From: Rhineura floridana
Taxonomy: Eukaryota; Chordata; Lepidosauria; Squamata; Rhineuridae
Assembly (NCBI RefSeq): GCF_030035675.1
Contig: NC_084480.1
Coordinates: forward strand, 136,598,738 to 136,662,737
Reading direction: 5' to 3'
DNA: 64,000 bases
Below, piece after piece: positions 22,201 through 37,200 of this stretch. The position numbers and the translations under genes were made by a program. Every line of letters starts with the position of its first letter. Positions within the stretch are counted from its first letter, which is position 1. The notes under the pieces were generated by a model that saw only the letters and a program-made list of their open reading frames with translations, did not search any database and was not told the origin of the DNA.

Positions 22201-25200
22201 TTGCTGTTATCCATAAAGTTCTAAATGGACTGGGTCCTGGGTACCTAAAGAACCACCTCCACCCATTTCATCTTGCCTGCACCCTAAACTCCAGTATGAG
22301 AAGGCCATCTTCGTATCTTCACATGGATGGATGCTAGGGTGGTTGTGACGTGTGAGAAGGCCTTTTCTATGGCTGCCTCCCAGTTGAGGAACTCTCTCCT
22401 GTAGGAAATCTTCTTAGGGTTTATTCATTTATTACTACATTTACATCACATTTTTCTCGCAAGGAGTTCAAAGTGGCATACATGGCTCTACCCCTTCCCA
22501 TTTGATTCTCACAACTCTGTAAGGTAACTGGTGCAGTGACTGGCTCAGTGAGCTTCATGGCTGAGTGGGGATTTGAACCCTGGTCTCCCAGGTTCTAGTC
22601 CAACACTCAAATCATTACACCACACTGGCTGTCAACTGATGAGTTCAAGAATTGAACCAGTCCCCTCTCAGGATTATCAGAAATCCTGCTCCTCCTTTGG
22701 GCTCGACTAAGCAACTGCATGCTATTTCTGTTTCTTGATTTTCATTTTTTAATTAGTGGTTATTTGCTTTATTGTTCCTAGAATGTTGTCAACCACCTTG
22801 AATGCTATTCTGGTAGATAGAAAGACAAGACATAAATTATTCTAATAAACAATATTTTTTTTCTTGACATAGGATTAGAATTCTGCACACAACCAATTAT
22901 AATCCCCCCCAACATAGAGTACACATTGCTCCAAGGGTAGGTAAAGAAAAAGAGAGTATTTGAGGAGAGCTCCCAACATTTTTGGCACAGGCCTACCTTT
23001 CCTAGAAAGAGCATGAAATCTCCCACTGTGTTTATGGCAGCTACTCGCAAAGCATTCTCCACTAGTATCACAAAGGCATCCTTTGCTGAGGTGCAGAAGC
23101 TGGTGCTGTTGATAGCTGTGGCTGTATATGCATTCTGGGCAAAGAAAGGCAGAATTCCACTGGTCAGATCCTCTTCCACCCAAACTCCCCACCTCCCATC
23201 TAAGATCTTCACAGACCTTTATGTTATTTTTGACAAACACATCCTTTTACTTAGTCACTGTCATAGCAAACAATGAAGGTTTCTGCAGATCCGATAAATA
23301 GACGGAAAAGGTATTCTGGAAAAAGGGGTTGGGGAAAATTTCATCTCTGGCCCTTCTGCACACAGAAGGCAACAGGACACAACATGTCATGTTTGCCATT
23401 AAACTGTCTCTGAACACATGCCCATCTCTCATTTCCATGTTTCTGCACTGATCCTCTGAAAATAGAATTATGCTGTACAGAGGAGGGGAAGCCAGTGTGG
23501 TGCCCTCCAGATATTTTTGGACTTCAGTTCCCAGCAGCCCCAGTCAGTATGGCCAATAGCCACAAAAGATTGGAGTTATAGTCCAGTAACATCTGGAGGG
23601 CATAATGTTGGCTACTGGGGTATAGAAAACCATTAATGTTTGAAAAATCTCCCTGAGAGTTTACCAGACCTTAGTGTGTCAAGATAATCATGTTGATTGA
23701 GAGTGTTGGGCTTGTTTGCTTTTAGTAAAGATGCAGTAAAAGGGGAAACAAATCCCATTTCCAAATCTCATATTCTCTTTTAACTCCTGATGCAGAATAT
23801 TTATATGAGGACAAAATAGATTGAAGGTAGTGGCATTAATGTTTGGAAAAATCTTGTAACTCTCCAGATTTTTGGAGGGCCTAGGATAGATTTTACATAT
23901 TGGGGCTTAAGCTTTTTTTTATATATATACCCAAGAGTGACTGGAGGGAAGATAGATAGGTTCAAGGCTACATAGCTATGAGAAATAGAATATACAAGAA
24001 TATCATTATATAAAACTGTTCTCATAAAACCGACAAATAATACTATAAGCAAAACGGGGGAAACGGTAAAATTACAGCATTAGCTATCAAAGGAAATCTT
24101 TACAAAACAGGTTATGATTATAGTTAGTCCACTGCAATTCACTGCAGATGCCCTCAGATAAGGGCCAGACAATCGCGGATGCTTGCTTTCTAAAATGCAT
24201 GGGACTTTGAAGTCCAAAAATGGTGGAAACCTTCACTCTTGCTGCAATAGGCACACACTGAAATAGGCCCATATTCAACTGTTGCACAAAATTTGCTTCA
24301 GTGCTCAGATGCAATACCATCACAATGGCTTCTCATCCAAAACATTAGATTTGCTCTTGTTTACAGCCAAGAGACCTCTGAGAGATTACAGTGCACCTTA
24401 ATTTCAGCAAAGGCTCTGTGCCTGCAGTCCAAAAGTGCATTCAAATGTTAACATACAAATTGATAACCTGAGGGAAAATATTTCATCTTTCAGTTTAAAT
24501 CTAATTGCAAGAAGGCTGAGGTTAAACTTTCCAGCCTTTGAGAAAGACTGCCAGAGAACTATAAAATCTTACCTGATTTAAGTAGTTCAGGCACTTCTCT
24601 AAACACCAAAGGCAGCAAATGCAGGCTTTCAAAATACATCGAGCACAGGCATTTTCCTAACATGAGGAGAGCAGCAATAACAAAAAGGAAATAATAATCA
24701 GATGAAATGTTAAATTGCATGAGTGCTAGGACATGGGATGCTTTTTAAATTGTAGGATGTTTCATATACTAATCTCATTTTACACATATGCGTCCCCTGT
24801 ACAAAAGGTTGAGGCACCAATTTTAACATGATGGTTCCTGTAACTACATGGCTACATATAGTCACACATGCAGACCAGCTGCTTTCTGTCTCCATGTGGA
24901 GAAACAGATCATATTGGACAAGATCTTTGGACCCATCCCACTCACTGACGAGACTCTGGCAAGGGCCAAGCACCTCATTATTCACTGCCCTGAATAAAGT
25001 TGTTACAAGACAGACTGCTTCTGTGAAGAAACACTGCTGAATCCACTAAAGCAGGGCTTGGGAATCTTTGGCCCTCCAGATATTGCTGAATGATGCTCTA
25101 AAGTCTGGCTTTATTCCTTTATGAACAACCTGAAAATATTGTAGTATTGACACAAACATTAAGATTCCTCCTTTGTATTCAAAATGGTTAGAAACTCTCT

Positions 25201-28200
25201 GAGGTACAGTGTTTGTGCTAGGATTATCAAGAACACAGCCTTTATTGTGATAATTCCTTTTTGAAACAGGCTGAGCTTTAAATCATCACAGAAGTCTAAG
25301 AAAGTAACACAAGTGTTCTCACACTCATGCAATTATAAAACTGCAGTTAAACCAAGCAAAAATATTCATCCACACCACAATCTATTTTCTGTGCTTACTC
25401 CATATATCCCAAAATAGGTGCTTGTACCAACTGTGCTTGAGAAGGGTGTTTTACTCATAAGGAAGAAAAGGCAATTCCCTTTTTAATCCAGAGGCATCTG
25501 GCTAGCCACTGTAGAAAACAGAATGCTGGATATGTTTTGGAGATCCAGCAGGGCTGTTCTTACGCTCTATTTATGTTTTTCATCTGACAGTTCCACCAAA
25601 TACCATTACTTATATAGCAAAGTGTTCTCCTTACTTTTCCTTTGACTTGGGTATGAATATACATTAGTATCATTCGTGGAATCTTCACTAAGGTAATAAT
25701 GAAAGACCCTTTAGCCACAGTTCCCAGGTGGTAACAGATCAAGCGATTGACAGATGCCAGAATAGGTGTGAATGGCAGATTCCTTTTTTCTCTATGGAGA
25801 AAAATATTAAATAATATAAAAACAGTGATAACCGATAGCATCAGCAGACAAAAATGGCATTACTCAGAGGGCATCTTAATATGTGAAGGACCCTAGATTT
25901 TGCAAGTCCATCAGTCCTGCACTCATTCAACCCTTACAAGAGTAGTTTTGTAACAAGTCTCAGACATAATTGAAACTCCTGTCCGTAAAGGCCCAAAAAA
26001 CAAAGAGACTAAAGGCACTCATGATAAAGGCGGCAGATAAAATAGTAACATGTCTTGTCTATTACAGTATTAACTGATCTTACATGTTTTCTTGTTCAGT
26101 TTTGAGTCTTTATCGTCTCATGGTAACCTCCTGCTGACTTTGTACTGGCTCTGAAGCCCTGTTTCATTAGCAGAAATAAGATTTTTATTTCACGTAAAAC
26201 TGATGCAATCTTTTGCACATCCTAAGGCAGTCTAAATGAAGGCACCAATTCAAACCTGTGCAAAAGTCTCAAAAGACAAAAACCACGTTGACCAGGATCT
26301 GAAACTAGGATTTTAGATTTTAGTTAGTAAACTGAAATCAAGCCTCAACTTCCCAGTACAGATGTAACAGGAAACTGTGGTTTAGACTATCCTTAACGGA
26401 AGTGCTGGAGCACCCATGTGAAGGGAGAGGGAAGAAGGACAAAGGACAGCTGTTCTCGGCTTAATAAACCATAGTTTATTAAGCTGATATTGCAGCATCT
26501 GTGTCTTGCTCTAATGAAGGGTATTTAATGAAGCTCTGGGTGTACAATGATTTTATTGCAGGATCAAATTCGATCTAAAGAACATGTGTCTGACATTAGC
26601 AATCTAGACAAAAAACATTCAGGGAATCAGTGTACACATATTATTGAGCTAAAAATAAACAAGCAGTTTTGATGAATGGTGAACTTCTACTTGTCAGCTT
26701 AACCATTTAAACCATTTTTACCCATGCTTGGGTAAAAATCTTGCAAACTGGATACTACTTTTCACCTGTGGTTAAAACATCTCATGTAGTCTTTATCCCC
26801 TGCTCTGGCTCCTTGCCAATTCTTCTCATTTCAGACAGGGTTGCAATTCCTCTCTTAATACATTGTGTAATTATGCAAATATTCTAGATGAGCACAAAAA
26901 ATGTCCATGACAAAAATAGCAGAGAACATACAAAAAATGTTTATTTACAAACAGACCTGTGAACAAAGCTTGAATTCAAGAGAGAGAAGGATTCTGATAT
27001 TTATTTATTTTTAAAACTTATATACCGCCCGACTAGCAATAGCTCTCTGGGCAGTGAACATAGATACAATAAAATACAATATAATACAAAACATCAGTCT
27101 AAAATCAAATTTCACAATCTAAAAACAGCAAAGGCTAAAATCAAATTACAAACATTACAATCATTAACAAAAAATTAAAATGCCTCGGAGTAGAGAAAGG
27201 TTTTAACCTGGCGCCGAAAGGATGATAGTGTCGGCGCCAGGCGAACCTCCTCGGGGAGACTATTCCATAGTTCGGGGGCCACCACTGAGAAGGCCCTTGA
27301 TCTTGTCACTGCCCTCCGGGCCTCCCTATGAGTCGGGACCCGGAGGAGGGCCTTCGTAGCAGACCGTAGTGTACAAGCCGGTTCATAGCAGGAGAGGCGT
27401 TCCGACAGATATTGAGGTTCCGCGCCGTATAGGGCTTTATAGGTTAATGCCAACACTTTGAATTTGGCCCAGAAGCGTATTGGAAGCCAGTGCAAGCGGG
27501 CCAAAACAGGTGTTATATGGTCAAACCGCTTCGTTCTTGTTAGCAGTCTGGCCGCCACATTTTGCAGTAGCTGTAGCTTCCGAACCGTCTTCAGAGGTAG
27601 CCCTACATAGAGCGCATTACAGTAATCCAAACGTGAGGTTACCAGAGCATGTACTACTGATGTAAGATCCTCCTTACTCAGGTAGGGACGTAGCTGGGCT
27701 ACCAATCGAAGTTGGTAGAATGCATTCCGTGCCACAGAGGCTACATGAGCCTCAAGTGACAGGGAAGAGTCTAGAACGACTCCCAGACTACGAACCTGTT
27801 CCTTTAGGGGGAGAAATTAAAACCATACCAAGGCACCACTAGGAGCCTGTTGTCTTAGGGGCTTGCTTTCATCCACTTTATTCACTTGGGAGTGGTCCAT
27901 TTGCATGAGAAGTATGATGCCACATGATGCCAGAGCTTCAGAGACACGGAAGATGCCACAGCTGACACATACCGCTCTCATAAGTGTCAAAACTAGCAAA
28001 AACAGCCCTCTCTGGTGATACCTTAAGATGCTTAAATTTATGAACAGACTGGAAGAGTAAATCACTTCAGTTTGGGGAAATACTTTCAGTTGGCCGGAGT
28101 TCGATTCCAACGAAAGGAGGAATTCGAATCTCCGGTAAAAGGGGTCGAGGTCCACTCAGCCTTCCATCCATCCATGGTCAGTAAAATGAGTACCCGGCAT

Positions 28201-31200
28201 ATGCTGGGGGGTAAAGAAAGGCCGGGGAAGGAACTGGCAATCCCACCCCATATATACGGTCTGCCTAGTAAACATTGCAAGGCGTCACCCTAAGAGTTGG
28301 AAATGACTCGCACTTCAAGTGCAGGGACACCTTTACTTTTTAAGAATACTGGTGTAAGCTTTAAAAGATTTTTAAATAATGCCCTTCTTGATCAAGTTTG
28401 GCATTTTTGATAATTTCTGTATTTTAATAAAAATAAGGAAAGTTTTTATTTGGAATTATTCATATAATTTAGATAATATTTAACAAAGCTTGTTGTCTAC
28501 TTCTACACTGAATTTTATTCAATTTAGACAGAAGACTATTCCCTTCAAGATTTAAGTATCTGAACAACGGTGATCCTTAACAAGTAGAGATGCAAACTGT
28601 ATCCCCTTCTCTATGGAGGCTTATTCTGACATACTATATGGGTGGTACACTGTTCAGAACTGTGTAATTTGGCGTGTGTGTGTGGAGTCAGTATTTTCTA
28701 TTGCTCATCTAAACTTCAAACATGTCATTTTTTCATATTTAGCATAAAGGCCCAAAGAAACAACGCACCACACCAGCAGTTTTGAACTCTGATCACAAGT
28801 AATTACATAATCATACAAAACAGCCACTCCAGATGTATCAGATCCGATATTGACCAAGATGTTGTTTACATATAAACTGTGCCTTAAGTAAGCAAATGAT
28901 TGAACTGTACTGGAGCAAGTGCATTTGTAACAGTTCAAAGCCAGCCAAAGCACATTAGTAGACGCTTTGCCTTTTCGTTTCATTTTCTTATTACAGCATC
29001 TACCTATGCCCAGTTATTTTTGAGATTTTAGAAACCCAGCCTCTCATGATTAAACTGCCCCCCAATCTCTCACCTTGTAAAGTAATATGTCACAACAGCT
29101 CCTGCTACAGTCATCTGTTGACAGGCAAGGATAAATTCACTGATCCAAACTAACCCCACAAGGTGATACCACCACATGTACCTCAGTGGGCCTGCAACTC
29201 GGAACTCTACAAAGCCTTGCTCATTTGGGACAGGACTACCTAGAAGGAGAAATAATGAGAAGGAAGGTGGGCATTTAAGATATTCATTCCACAGTGCACA
29301 GCATTTTTAATACTGGAACAAGAGTATTATGCTCACAAAGCAGCTCCTCACTTTATAAGCCAACAAAGTTTGCAACAGGCGGATATGTGTGTATATTTAA
29401 AAAAGAGCTCTAAAGTGGCTAACAAATTTTGGGGGGGGAATTATGACAAATCCAAAACTTACTAAGATTTGCCAAATGACAGTTAAAGTAGCCAGGATAC
29501 TACATTATCCTACAGCCCTTCCCTACACTCTATAGAAGAGCCTTATCTTTACAACATGGTGGAAGGCCAGCAGTAAAGGGTGCAAATGGGCCTCTTTCAA
29601 GAGGCCATTCCACAATTTTTGCACCACAGTTGAAAAAATCCTCTTCCGTGTAACAACCCCTTATTTCTTAAGTGGTGGGGGGAACGTAGAGAGGGTTCTC
29701 ATGCTGATCTAAATCAGCGGCAGAGATCTCCTGTCTGCAGGTATAATGAAGCCCGCCAGGACTCCTAGTTCATCCAAGCCATGCCCACCTGCCCTATACC
29801 ACACCATATAATGACACCAAGGATGGGGCAGGGAAAGACATGGCTTGGCCAGACGGGGGGTTGCAGGTACTGCCAATCAGTTGATCACTGGCTCCTGCAA
29901 AGCCCTGTGCATCGCAAGTTCTGATGATCAGCTGATTGCCACATCTTGCGAATACTTATGCACAGCAGTCCACAAGCACTGACAGTCAGCTGATCATCAG
30001 GTCTTGTGAAGCCCAGTTGCACTGTGCTTTGCAGGCTGTGCCACTGCCCACACAGTTTGATTTCAAACTGTGCAGGCAAAAACACCCTGTCCACCTGTCA
30101 AATATGACCTGTGGGGAAGATAATAATCTGGCCTATGAGCTGGATCCAGTTTTCGACCTCTGATCTGAGTGGTTGGGTAGGTACATATAGGAAAAGATGG
30201 TCCTTCAGATATCCCAGTACCAGAGAGTTAAGGTCCTTAAAGATTAAAATCAACACTCTAATTGGGCTAAGAAACAAATTAGGAATGGGTGAAGATCTTT
30301 CAATACTGGTGAAATGTATTCACCTATGGCAGATATTGATTTTAAAAAACTGGCTGTCATATTCTGAATTAGCCAAAGTTTTCAAATACTTTTCTTGCAA
30401 ATACAGAGTGGGAAAGATCAGCACTTGCTGCAGAACTACAGCACAGTCAGCTCATACATAAAGATCAGCCATGGTGTGTTTACAAGCACTCATGCCTTAT
30501 TTTCTTTTCATTTATTTTAAATGTAGACTCAGTTAGCTAAATTTCATTTAATTTAATAAACACCAATAGTTTTCTGAGACTACAAAAAGAAAGAAAGAAA
30601 TTCTGAAACTATACAGCACATACCTGTGGTACCTAGGAAGAGCAAGACCGCAATCCAATATATCCAGAAGAGTATGAGGGCAAAAAATGTCCAAAATGGC
30701 TGGAAGACGAGCAGTGGCAGGTGAATGAAGACCTTGCCAGCCACGTGGAACAAGGCAATGGTGAGAGACACTCGCTTGCGCATAACTAACATTATCAACA
30801 ATAAGATAACCTGCAAAAGTAATATTAATTTTAGATTAATATTATCTACTGAGGCAGACTCACCAGTAGAGCTGGGATCCATTGGCTGGTGCCAAAGTAT
30901 TCTGTCAACCTAACAGGCTGCTATCGATTTGAATTTCCTTTTTTAGAAACTCCCACCCATCTTGGACTCCTTTTCTCATTGGGGTCACTTGCTATCGAAC
31001 TGTACTTATAATTGTTCTGAGTTTATTAAAATCAGCTTTCCTGAAGTCCAGGGTACACGTATGGCTACTCTCAGCTTTTGCTTGTCTTAAAATCAAGAAT
31101 TCAAGTGTGGTGTGGTCACTATCCCCCAGAGTTCCTGTAACTGCCACTTCATCCACCAAATCATCTCTATTGGTTAGAATCAAGTCAAGGATAGCTGATC

Positions 31201-34200
31201 CTCTGGTTGCTTCCTCAACTTTCTGTAGGAGAAAGTTATCTGCAACACAAGTCAGAAATGTCTTGGAGGGGCAGTGTTTGGCAGTTTGTCTCCCAATAGA
31301 TATCAGGATTTGAAGTCCCCCATAACTACTACATCATGCCTCCTTGAAACATTGGCAATTTGCTTTTCAAAAGTTACATTCTCATCTCCTCCTTGACTGG
31401 GTGGTTGGTAGTAGACTCCAAGCACCACATTCCTTTTATTACCAGCCCCATTAATTCTAATCCAGATAATCTTGGTGGAGCTACCAAGCTCATCTTCCTG
31501 TATTTCTGTGCAGGGATATATATTTTTAACATATAGCATGACTCCACCTCCCTTTTTATTCCTTCTGTTCTTTTTGAACAAGTTGTATCCTTCAATTGCT
31601 GTATTCCAGTCATGGGAGTCATCCCACCAAGTTTCAGTTATACCTATCAAGTCGTAATTACCCTCCTGTATTAAGAGTTCAAGTTCGTCCTGCTTGTTTC
31701 CCATGCTCTGCGCATTAGCATACAGACATGAAGACCATGTGATTTGTGGCTTAGCTTCCTTACTACATTTTTATGAGGACTGTTACTAGGCCCTATTAGA
31801 GCTGATCTCTCTGTTCCTGTTACTGTGCACAAGCCTTCATCAGTTGTTACCACCAAGTTTACATCTCCCTCCCTCTTAGGATTCAGTTTAAAGCCCTCCT
31901 GATGAACTTCTCCATGCTGTGGCCAAACACATTCTTCCCAGTCCTTGTGAGATCCAACCCATCACTTTAAATGTAGGCTGTCATTGTCTGTCATGCACAA
32001 ATTAAAAAGAAGACAATTTTTGCCCAAAAAATCCTAGGAGGGAGCAAAGCACAGCTCAGGGGGGCAGTGCCCCCGTTTGCTCCCCTGGCTGGGTGGAGCA
32101 GATTAAAGAGTGTGAGACTGTGTGTATGTATGTATACATATATATATGGTTTTATTTCCCCCCCTCCATTCCTGGTGCAGGTTAAAAAATGAGCGAGAGT
32201 GAGGAGGATATATATGTGCATGTGCGCACACTCACACACAACTGTGTGTTCCCTGACACACTGCCCACCAATGCATGCAGCCCTTGGGGCCAGAAATAAT
32301 CTCTACCATTGTTTTAGACTGTGGTAACTTACAGAAGTGCATATATAGCCACACAGAAAGCTGGTTATATTTAGAATCCATCCAAATGGCAAGGAAATTT
32401 CACTACACTCCCACTTCGCAAAATCTCTAATTGGTTTAAGAACAAATGGTAACACTGACCTCAGTACATGGATGGACACTACCACTAGCTCTGTATGTAA
32501 ATTTAAGCTTTTATTATTTTATAATCATCAGAGTTCCAACAGTAGCACAGCATTTTGGATACAACCCACAGGCATCCCTCCCCTTAACCCAAACCATATA
32601 CATCCCATGTCAGGCTACAGTGACATTCTATATCTGTCTGTCTGTCTGTCTGTCTGTCACACACACACACACACAAAGAATACAACAACAACATAGTTAA
32701 AATGTACACTGCAGTAAGTTTATCACTTGGTCAATGATTTTATATGGGCTGGTTTGCATAAGATCTCAATGCTTAGTTTCATATAAGGTAAAATAGAGGA
32801 GCAAGCCTTGAATTTGCATTCTTTGTCTACCAGGTGTATAGCCTGTAATGTCAATTGGGAGAAAGGGGCAGATGGGTGGCATGAGAGGGATATACATACT
32901 ATGGGTCACATCCAAGCAAGCTTTACTCAGATTAGACCCATTGAAATTGATGTACCTACATTAGTCATGCCCATTAATTTCAAAATTCTGAGTATGACCA
33001 ATGCTGGATTCAACTCTATGGCCTGATTTATGCCACAGGCTCCAGGCATTATGGGAGGCAGCCTGCCTGCCTTCCTCTGACATAGAAAACCTATATGCTA
33101 CTCTACAACATGCATTTTCCAAAGGCTCCTTCACATTTTCCTACAAGGAAATACAGCATCACACATGTAGCATCGCAAATGTCCCCTTTAGTGCATGTAC
33201 GAGAAAGCTGCAGTTTGCAGCTATTTCCCAATGCATGTGCATGTAGTAAAATCAACACAAAGCTGAACATTTTGCTTCCTACTTTGTCCTACGTATACAT
33301 ATTTCATGTGTGAAGCACCCCAAACTCAACAGCCTTCAAATACTTACTGTGAAGACTGTAGCTGCAATGGCATAGATCAGGAGGGCCTGACGATTGTCTT
33401 TGGCTATTTGAAGCTGATCAACAGTAAGAGTGTCTCTGGGAGACTTCCGCTGTGTAGCGTATAACCACCACAATACTCCTGTGCCACCTGTGCTCACAAA
33501 AAAACAGTTATCGTGTATTTAAATTTCACAACATACCTATAATGATGTTGAAAGAACACAATTAATTCCATGATTTTCATTCTTTACCAGGCTAGATTGA
33601 GACTTAGCTGTTATGCCGCAACATAAATGTGAGGACGATATGGTATTCTGAGGTCTCAAAAGACAAGTTTACAAGACATCTTAAAGAGCTATGTTTCTGT
33701 TCCATAAGAAGGAGTTAATGAATTTAAGGCAAGAGAAAGTTATATGTAGGAATTATTAACTGAGATAAGACACCCAACAGACTGGGATATTGATCAGCTT
33801 TAACCAGAATCCCAACTGGCGCCTCTCCCTGAAGCCTCCTCATACAACTCTCCCTATTCCATGAGATCAGCAAACAAGGCCCTGCTTTATATTCCAGCTT
33901 TACCACTGGTGAGAACTAAGGCGGCTTTTCAGTTGGGACCAGTGGAGCATCAGTTTGTCTTTCCCTCATAATACATTTATAACACTAGCTGAATTTCTCA
34001 GTTCCCTTTGGTGTATACTGCTTTTTTGAAGTGATAACTTGACAGGTGTTAGTATCCATTTTAAGCAGGAGACAGCCATTGTAAATGAATTACTACTGTT
34101 TTAGTTCTTGTTTTTACAGATTCTTTATATGCTGCTTTGAGTGCATTCTATTTATAGGAAAATGCAGCTCAGAAAATCAAAAGCGAGTCTGTCTTCTCCT

Positions 34201-37200
34201 ACGTCCAGGTCAACTTGCCCAAGGATCCTGAGGTGGAAAGCGGTTAGGGAGCCTTCCTCTACTACTACTGCAGGCTAGAGGAAAACTGCTGCTTTGGGGG
34301 ATGGAAGCCAATGCCTGATCTGCAAATTCAGATTCAGTCCTGTGAGAAATATTTCATTTCTTTTCACAAAGCCCTTTCATCAATGCCTCATGCCACAATT
34401 ACTATAAGAGCAAGGCTTCACAAAGCTTTCTACCTAGAGGGTATCGATGCAATTAGGGCAAAGACAGCCAATATCACTTTTGTAATTTTGTATCTTTTTG
34501 CCTTGTAGCACTATTTTTTCCTTGCCTGCTCCTTTTGCACGAGACAAACTTTAAAAAGCAGGGAAATTGGGCAGCTATGGTGAATGCACCGGGGGAGCAG
34601 GAGACCTGTTCTCCTCTCTGAGATATTGTACTGCCCTACAAATTTGTCAAAATGCAAACAAAATTTGGGTTGGTCTTTCACAGTCCAATCCACTTCCTGT
34701 GTAGCTTGGAAGAATTTGGCAACATGTGCCTCTGAGCATATGGTGAGTGGTGGCAACACCTGCAATCAGCCCAAATAACAGAAACAAGATATGTGCTGTG
34801 TTGATCTTGTTTTAGCAGGGAGGAAGCAACAATATTAAGACAGTTGATATAGTTCAGATAGTCACTTTAAATATGTTTGATTTACTTTGCAATTTTAGTG
34901 AAGTGTCCTATAGTAAATCATTTTCTTTTGCTTCTGTTTCTGTGAATATGTGAAGTACAACAACTCTTTGCAACACACAAAAAAATTGTGGAATAATGAC
35001 TATTCTGCAGAATAGTTTCCAATGGACATGAGGAGTGTCTCAGTTTGTACAAGATAAAACAGTGGGAGGTGAAATATATTCTAGCAAAATTCTAGGTGTG
35101 CTCTATATTTTTAATTACCATGCCCACCTTTCCTTCAGTGGAGGGATTTAAGCATAGCAGGCTGAAAACATACATCTTGGGCAGGCTAAGTTTGTTTTTT
35201 TCCAACAGCTCTAGAGTCATTCCTGAAGTAGCAACATATTTTAATCAGTCTGATTTCACATCAAACTGCAGTTTCAGATTCAACTGTTAATGCACCCAAA
35301 ATAGAAATAGAGCATACCCTCCAATTTGAAACACAAAAATGGCATTGACCAATAAAAAAGCTTTGAAATTAATAAAAATAAATTTGACACAGATTTCTAG
35401 GATGAATAATGAGGGCAATATAATTTTCTAAGTTAGATTCTCTGTAGAAACGGCAGTAACACAGGAAAGAAGCAAAGTAAGAACACCACAAAAATGTAAT
35501 TCTCCATCTTTGAAGATGGCAGGTGTTGCCACCACTCACTATATGCTCAGAGGCCCATGTTACCAAATTCTTCCAAGCTACACAAGAAATGGACTGTGAA
35601 AGACCAACCCAAATTGTGTTTGCAGTTTTACAGATTTGTAGGGCAGTACAATATCTCAGAGAGGTCAGGTCTCCTGCTCCCCTGGTGCATTCACTATAGC
35701 TGCCCAATTTCCCTGCTTTTTAAAGTTTGATAGAAATATCTGTTGGCTATAGGTATGTTCTTAAACCGCAAAGGTTTTTTTGCCTATTAGTGAATATCTT
35801 ACATGAAGTCATTCCCTGAAATCATCAATGTGAAGTAATTTTGGAGTGTAAATATTGCCAATGTTTATCCCTTTATTTCTCTTTCTAATAATTGGCTGTA
35901 TCCTTATTCAGTCAAATAAATCCTTAAAACAAATTGATATTGCTCCCAAGGGCATAACTTTAATGGTGTAATAATGGTTGCAAATCAATTGTTTCTAAAG
36001 TAGAGAATGGTTTTAAAGGAAGCAAGAATGATAACGGAAAGCATCAGTTTCCTACTTATTTCTTCCAGTGTCTCTAGCAGGAAGAATTATGTTTCAACCT
36101 TCCAATGCTAATGAGTCAAATCCAGAAGGACATATGGGCCCATTCCTTAGACATACCCGGAACATCTGCCTGAACATGCCAATGCCAAAGAGTGGAGGGA
36201 AGGAAGGAACACATATAAGCCCCATTCCAACACTGCCATAATGTGCACCAACACCACTCAGTTCCTGACCTTCCCCATGTTGCACAGGGAAGGTCTGTGT
36301 GGGGCCTCTAGACTCATGTTTGCTTGAACGTAAGTAGACTCTTCCATGCAATCAGGGGCCTTGATCACAAAGAGGGTTCTACTAATTCAAACATGCACAA
36401 GTAGGAGCTCCATGCAGACCTTCCATGCACAACATGGGGACGGCCAGGGACCAAACAAGGGTAATGTCCGTGGTGATGTTAGGAATAGGGCTTGCATGTG
36501 ATCTGGATTCTGGCAGATAGTCCAAGGGGCCATCTGGACAGAGGCTCGCTAGTAAAAACTATGGTTAATTAATCAGGAGTGGATTTCATGATCACACTCT
36601 CCCTTTCCCAATATGTCCTTTCTGGAGCATAAATCCAACACCTCTGCCTTAATTGTGATTAAGCACTATGTTGGCACTTCACATTAATGGCAATTAGGAC
36701 TAACCAAAATTCTTCTTTATCTGAATTTAAAATAGATGAGGGAGAATTTTATTTAGTTTGCATTTTAAACAGAACTAAATTCGCAGTTCCAAAACTTACA
36801 GATCGAGTGGAACACAATTATCAATCAAACTGCACACTCCTCCAAATTTTGTGAAGCCATTTAAGAATAAATGTGTGTATTACAGGAAATATATGTACAA
36901 AACCCCTGTATTTTAGGCAAAAATGCACAGAAAATCATACAAAAATACATGTTTTAAAATATATATTTTATGGGAAAGTGCATACAAAAATGCACATATA
37001 AGAGGGGAATGTGTACAATTTAAATGAGACTTTTGGCGCATTAAAAGAAAACCTTGAAGAAAATGGGACAGAATTGTAGCTAAAGAGAATGCGAGGGGAG
37101 ACAGCAATCTTATGGCCTACTTTCTTCTGATTTGCTTAATCTTGGTTAGATAAATACTATATGTGCACCTGCTCTAAAAAGAAGGGAGAAGAAATAAGTC

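Larger units (their letters stand above)
18804..22996 (-). other. SLC44A1: SLC44A1 intron (4.2 kb)
   Basis: Holds the second palindrome plus attached repeat (20131-20450) and an L2 copy split by a SINE (22195-22855). The stretch 19000-19480 has several AAACCATGG-type motifs of a lizard MITE family but no clear ends. 20700-22190 shows nothing I can name. Confidence 0.7.
25792..29073 (-). other. SLC44A1: SLC44A1 intron (3.3 kb)
   Basis: Holds an L2 fragment with an open RT-end frame (27001-27795) and a SINE (28085-28342). 25800-26990 and 28345-29070 show no feature I can name. Confidence 0.7.
30811..33347 (-). other. SLC44A1: SLC44A1 intron (2.5 kb)
   Basis: About 1.1 kb is a CR1 fragment (30900-31975). 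It also has microsatellites at 32632-32674 and a palindromic MITE at 32925-32998. Confidence 0.7.

Noticed and set aside
32632-32674. CRISPR-like short repeats
   Set aside because: Pure tetranucleotide and dinucleotide microsatellites without spacers, in a vertebrate genome.
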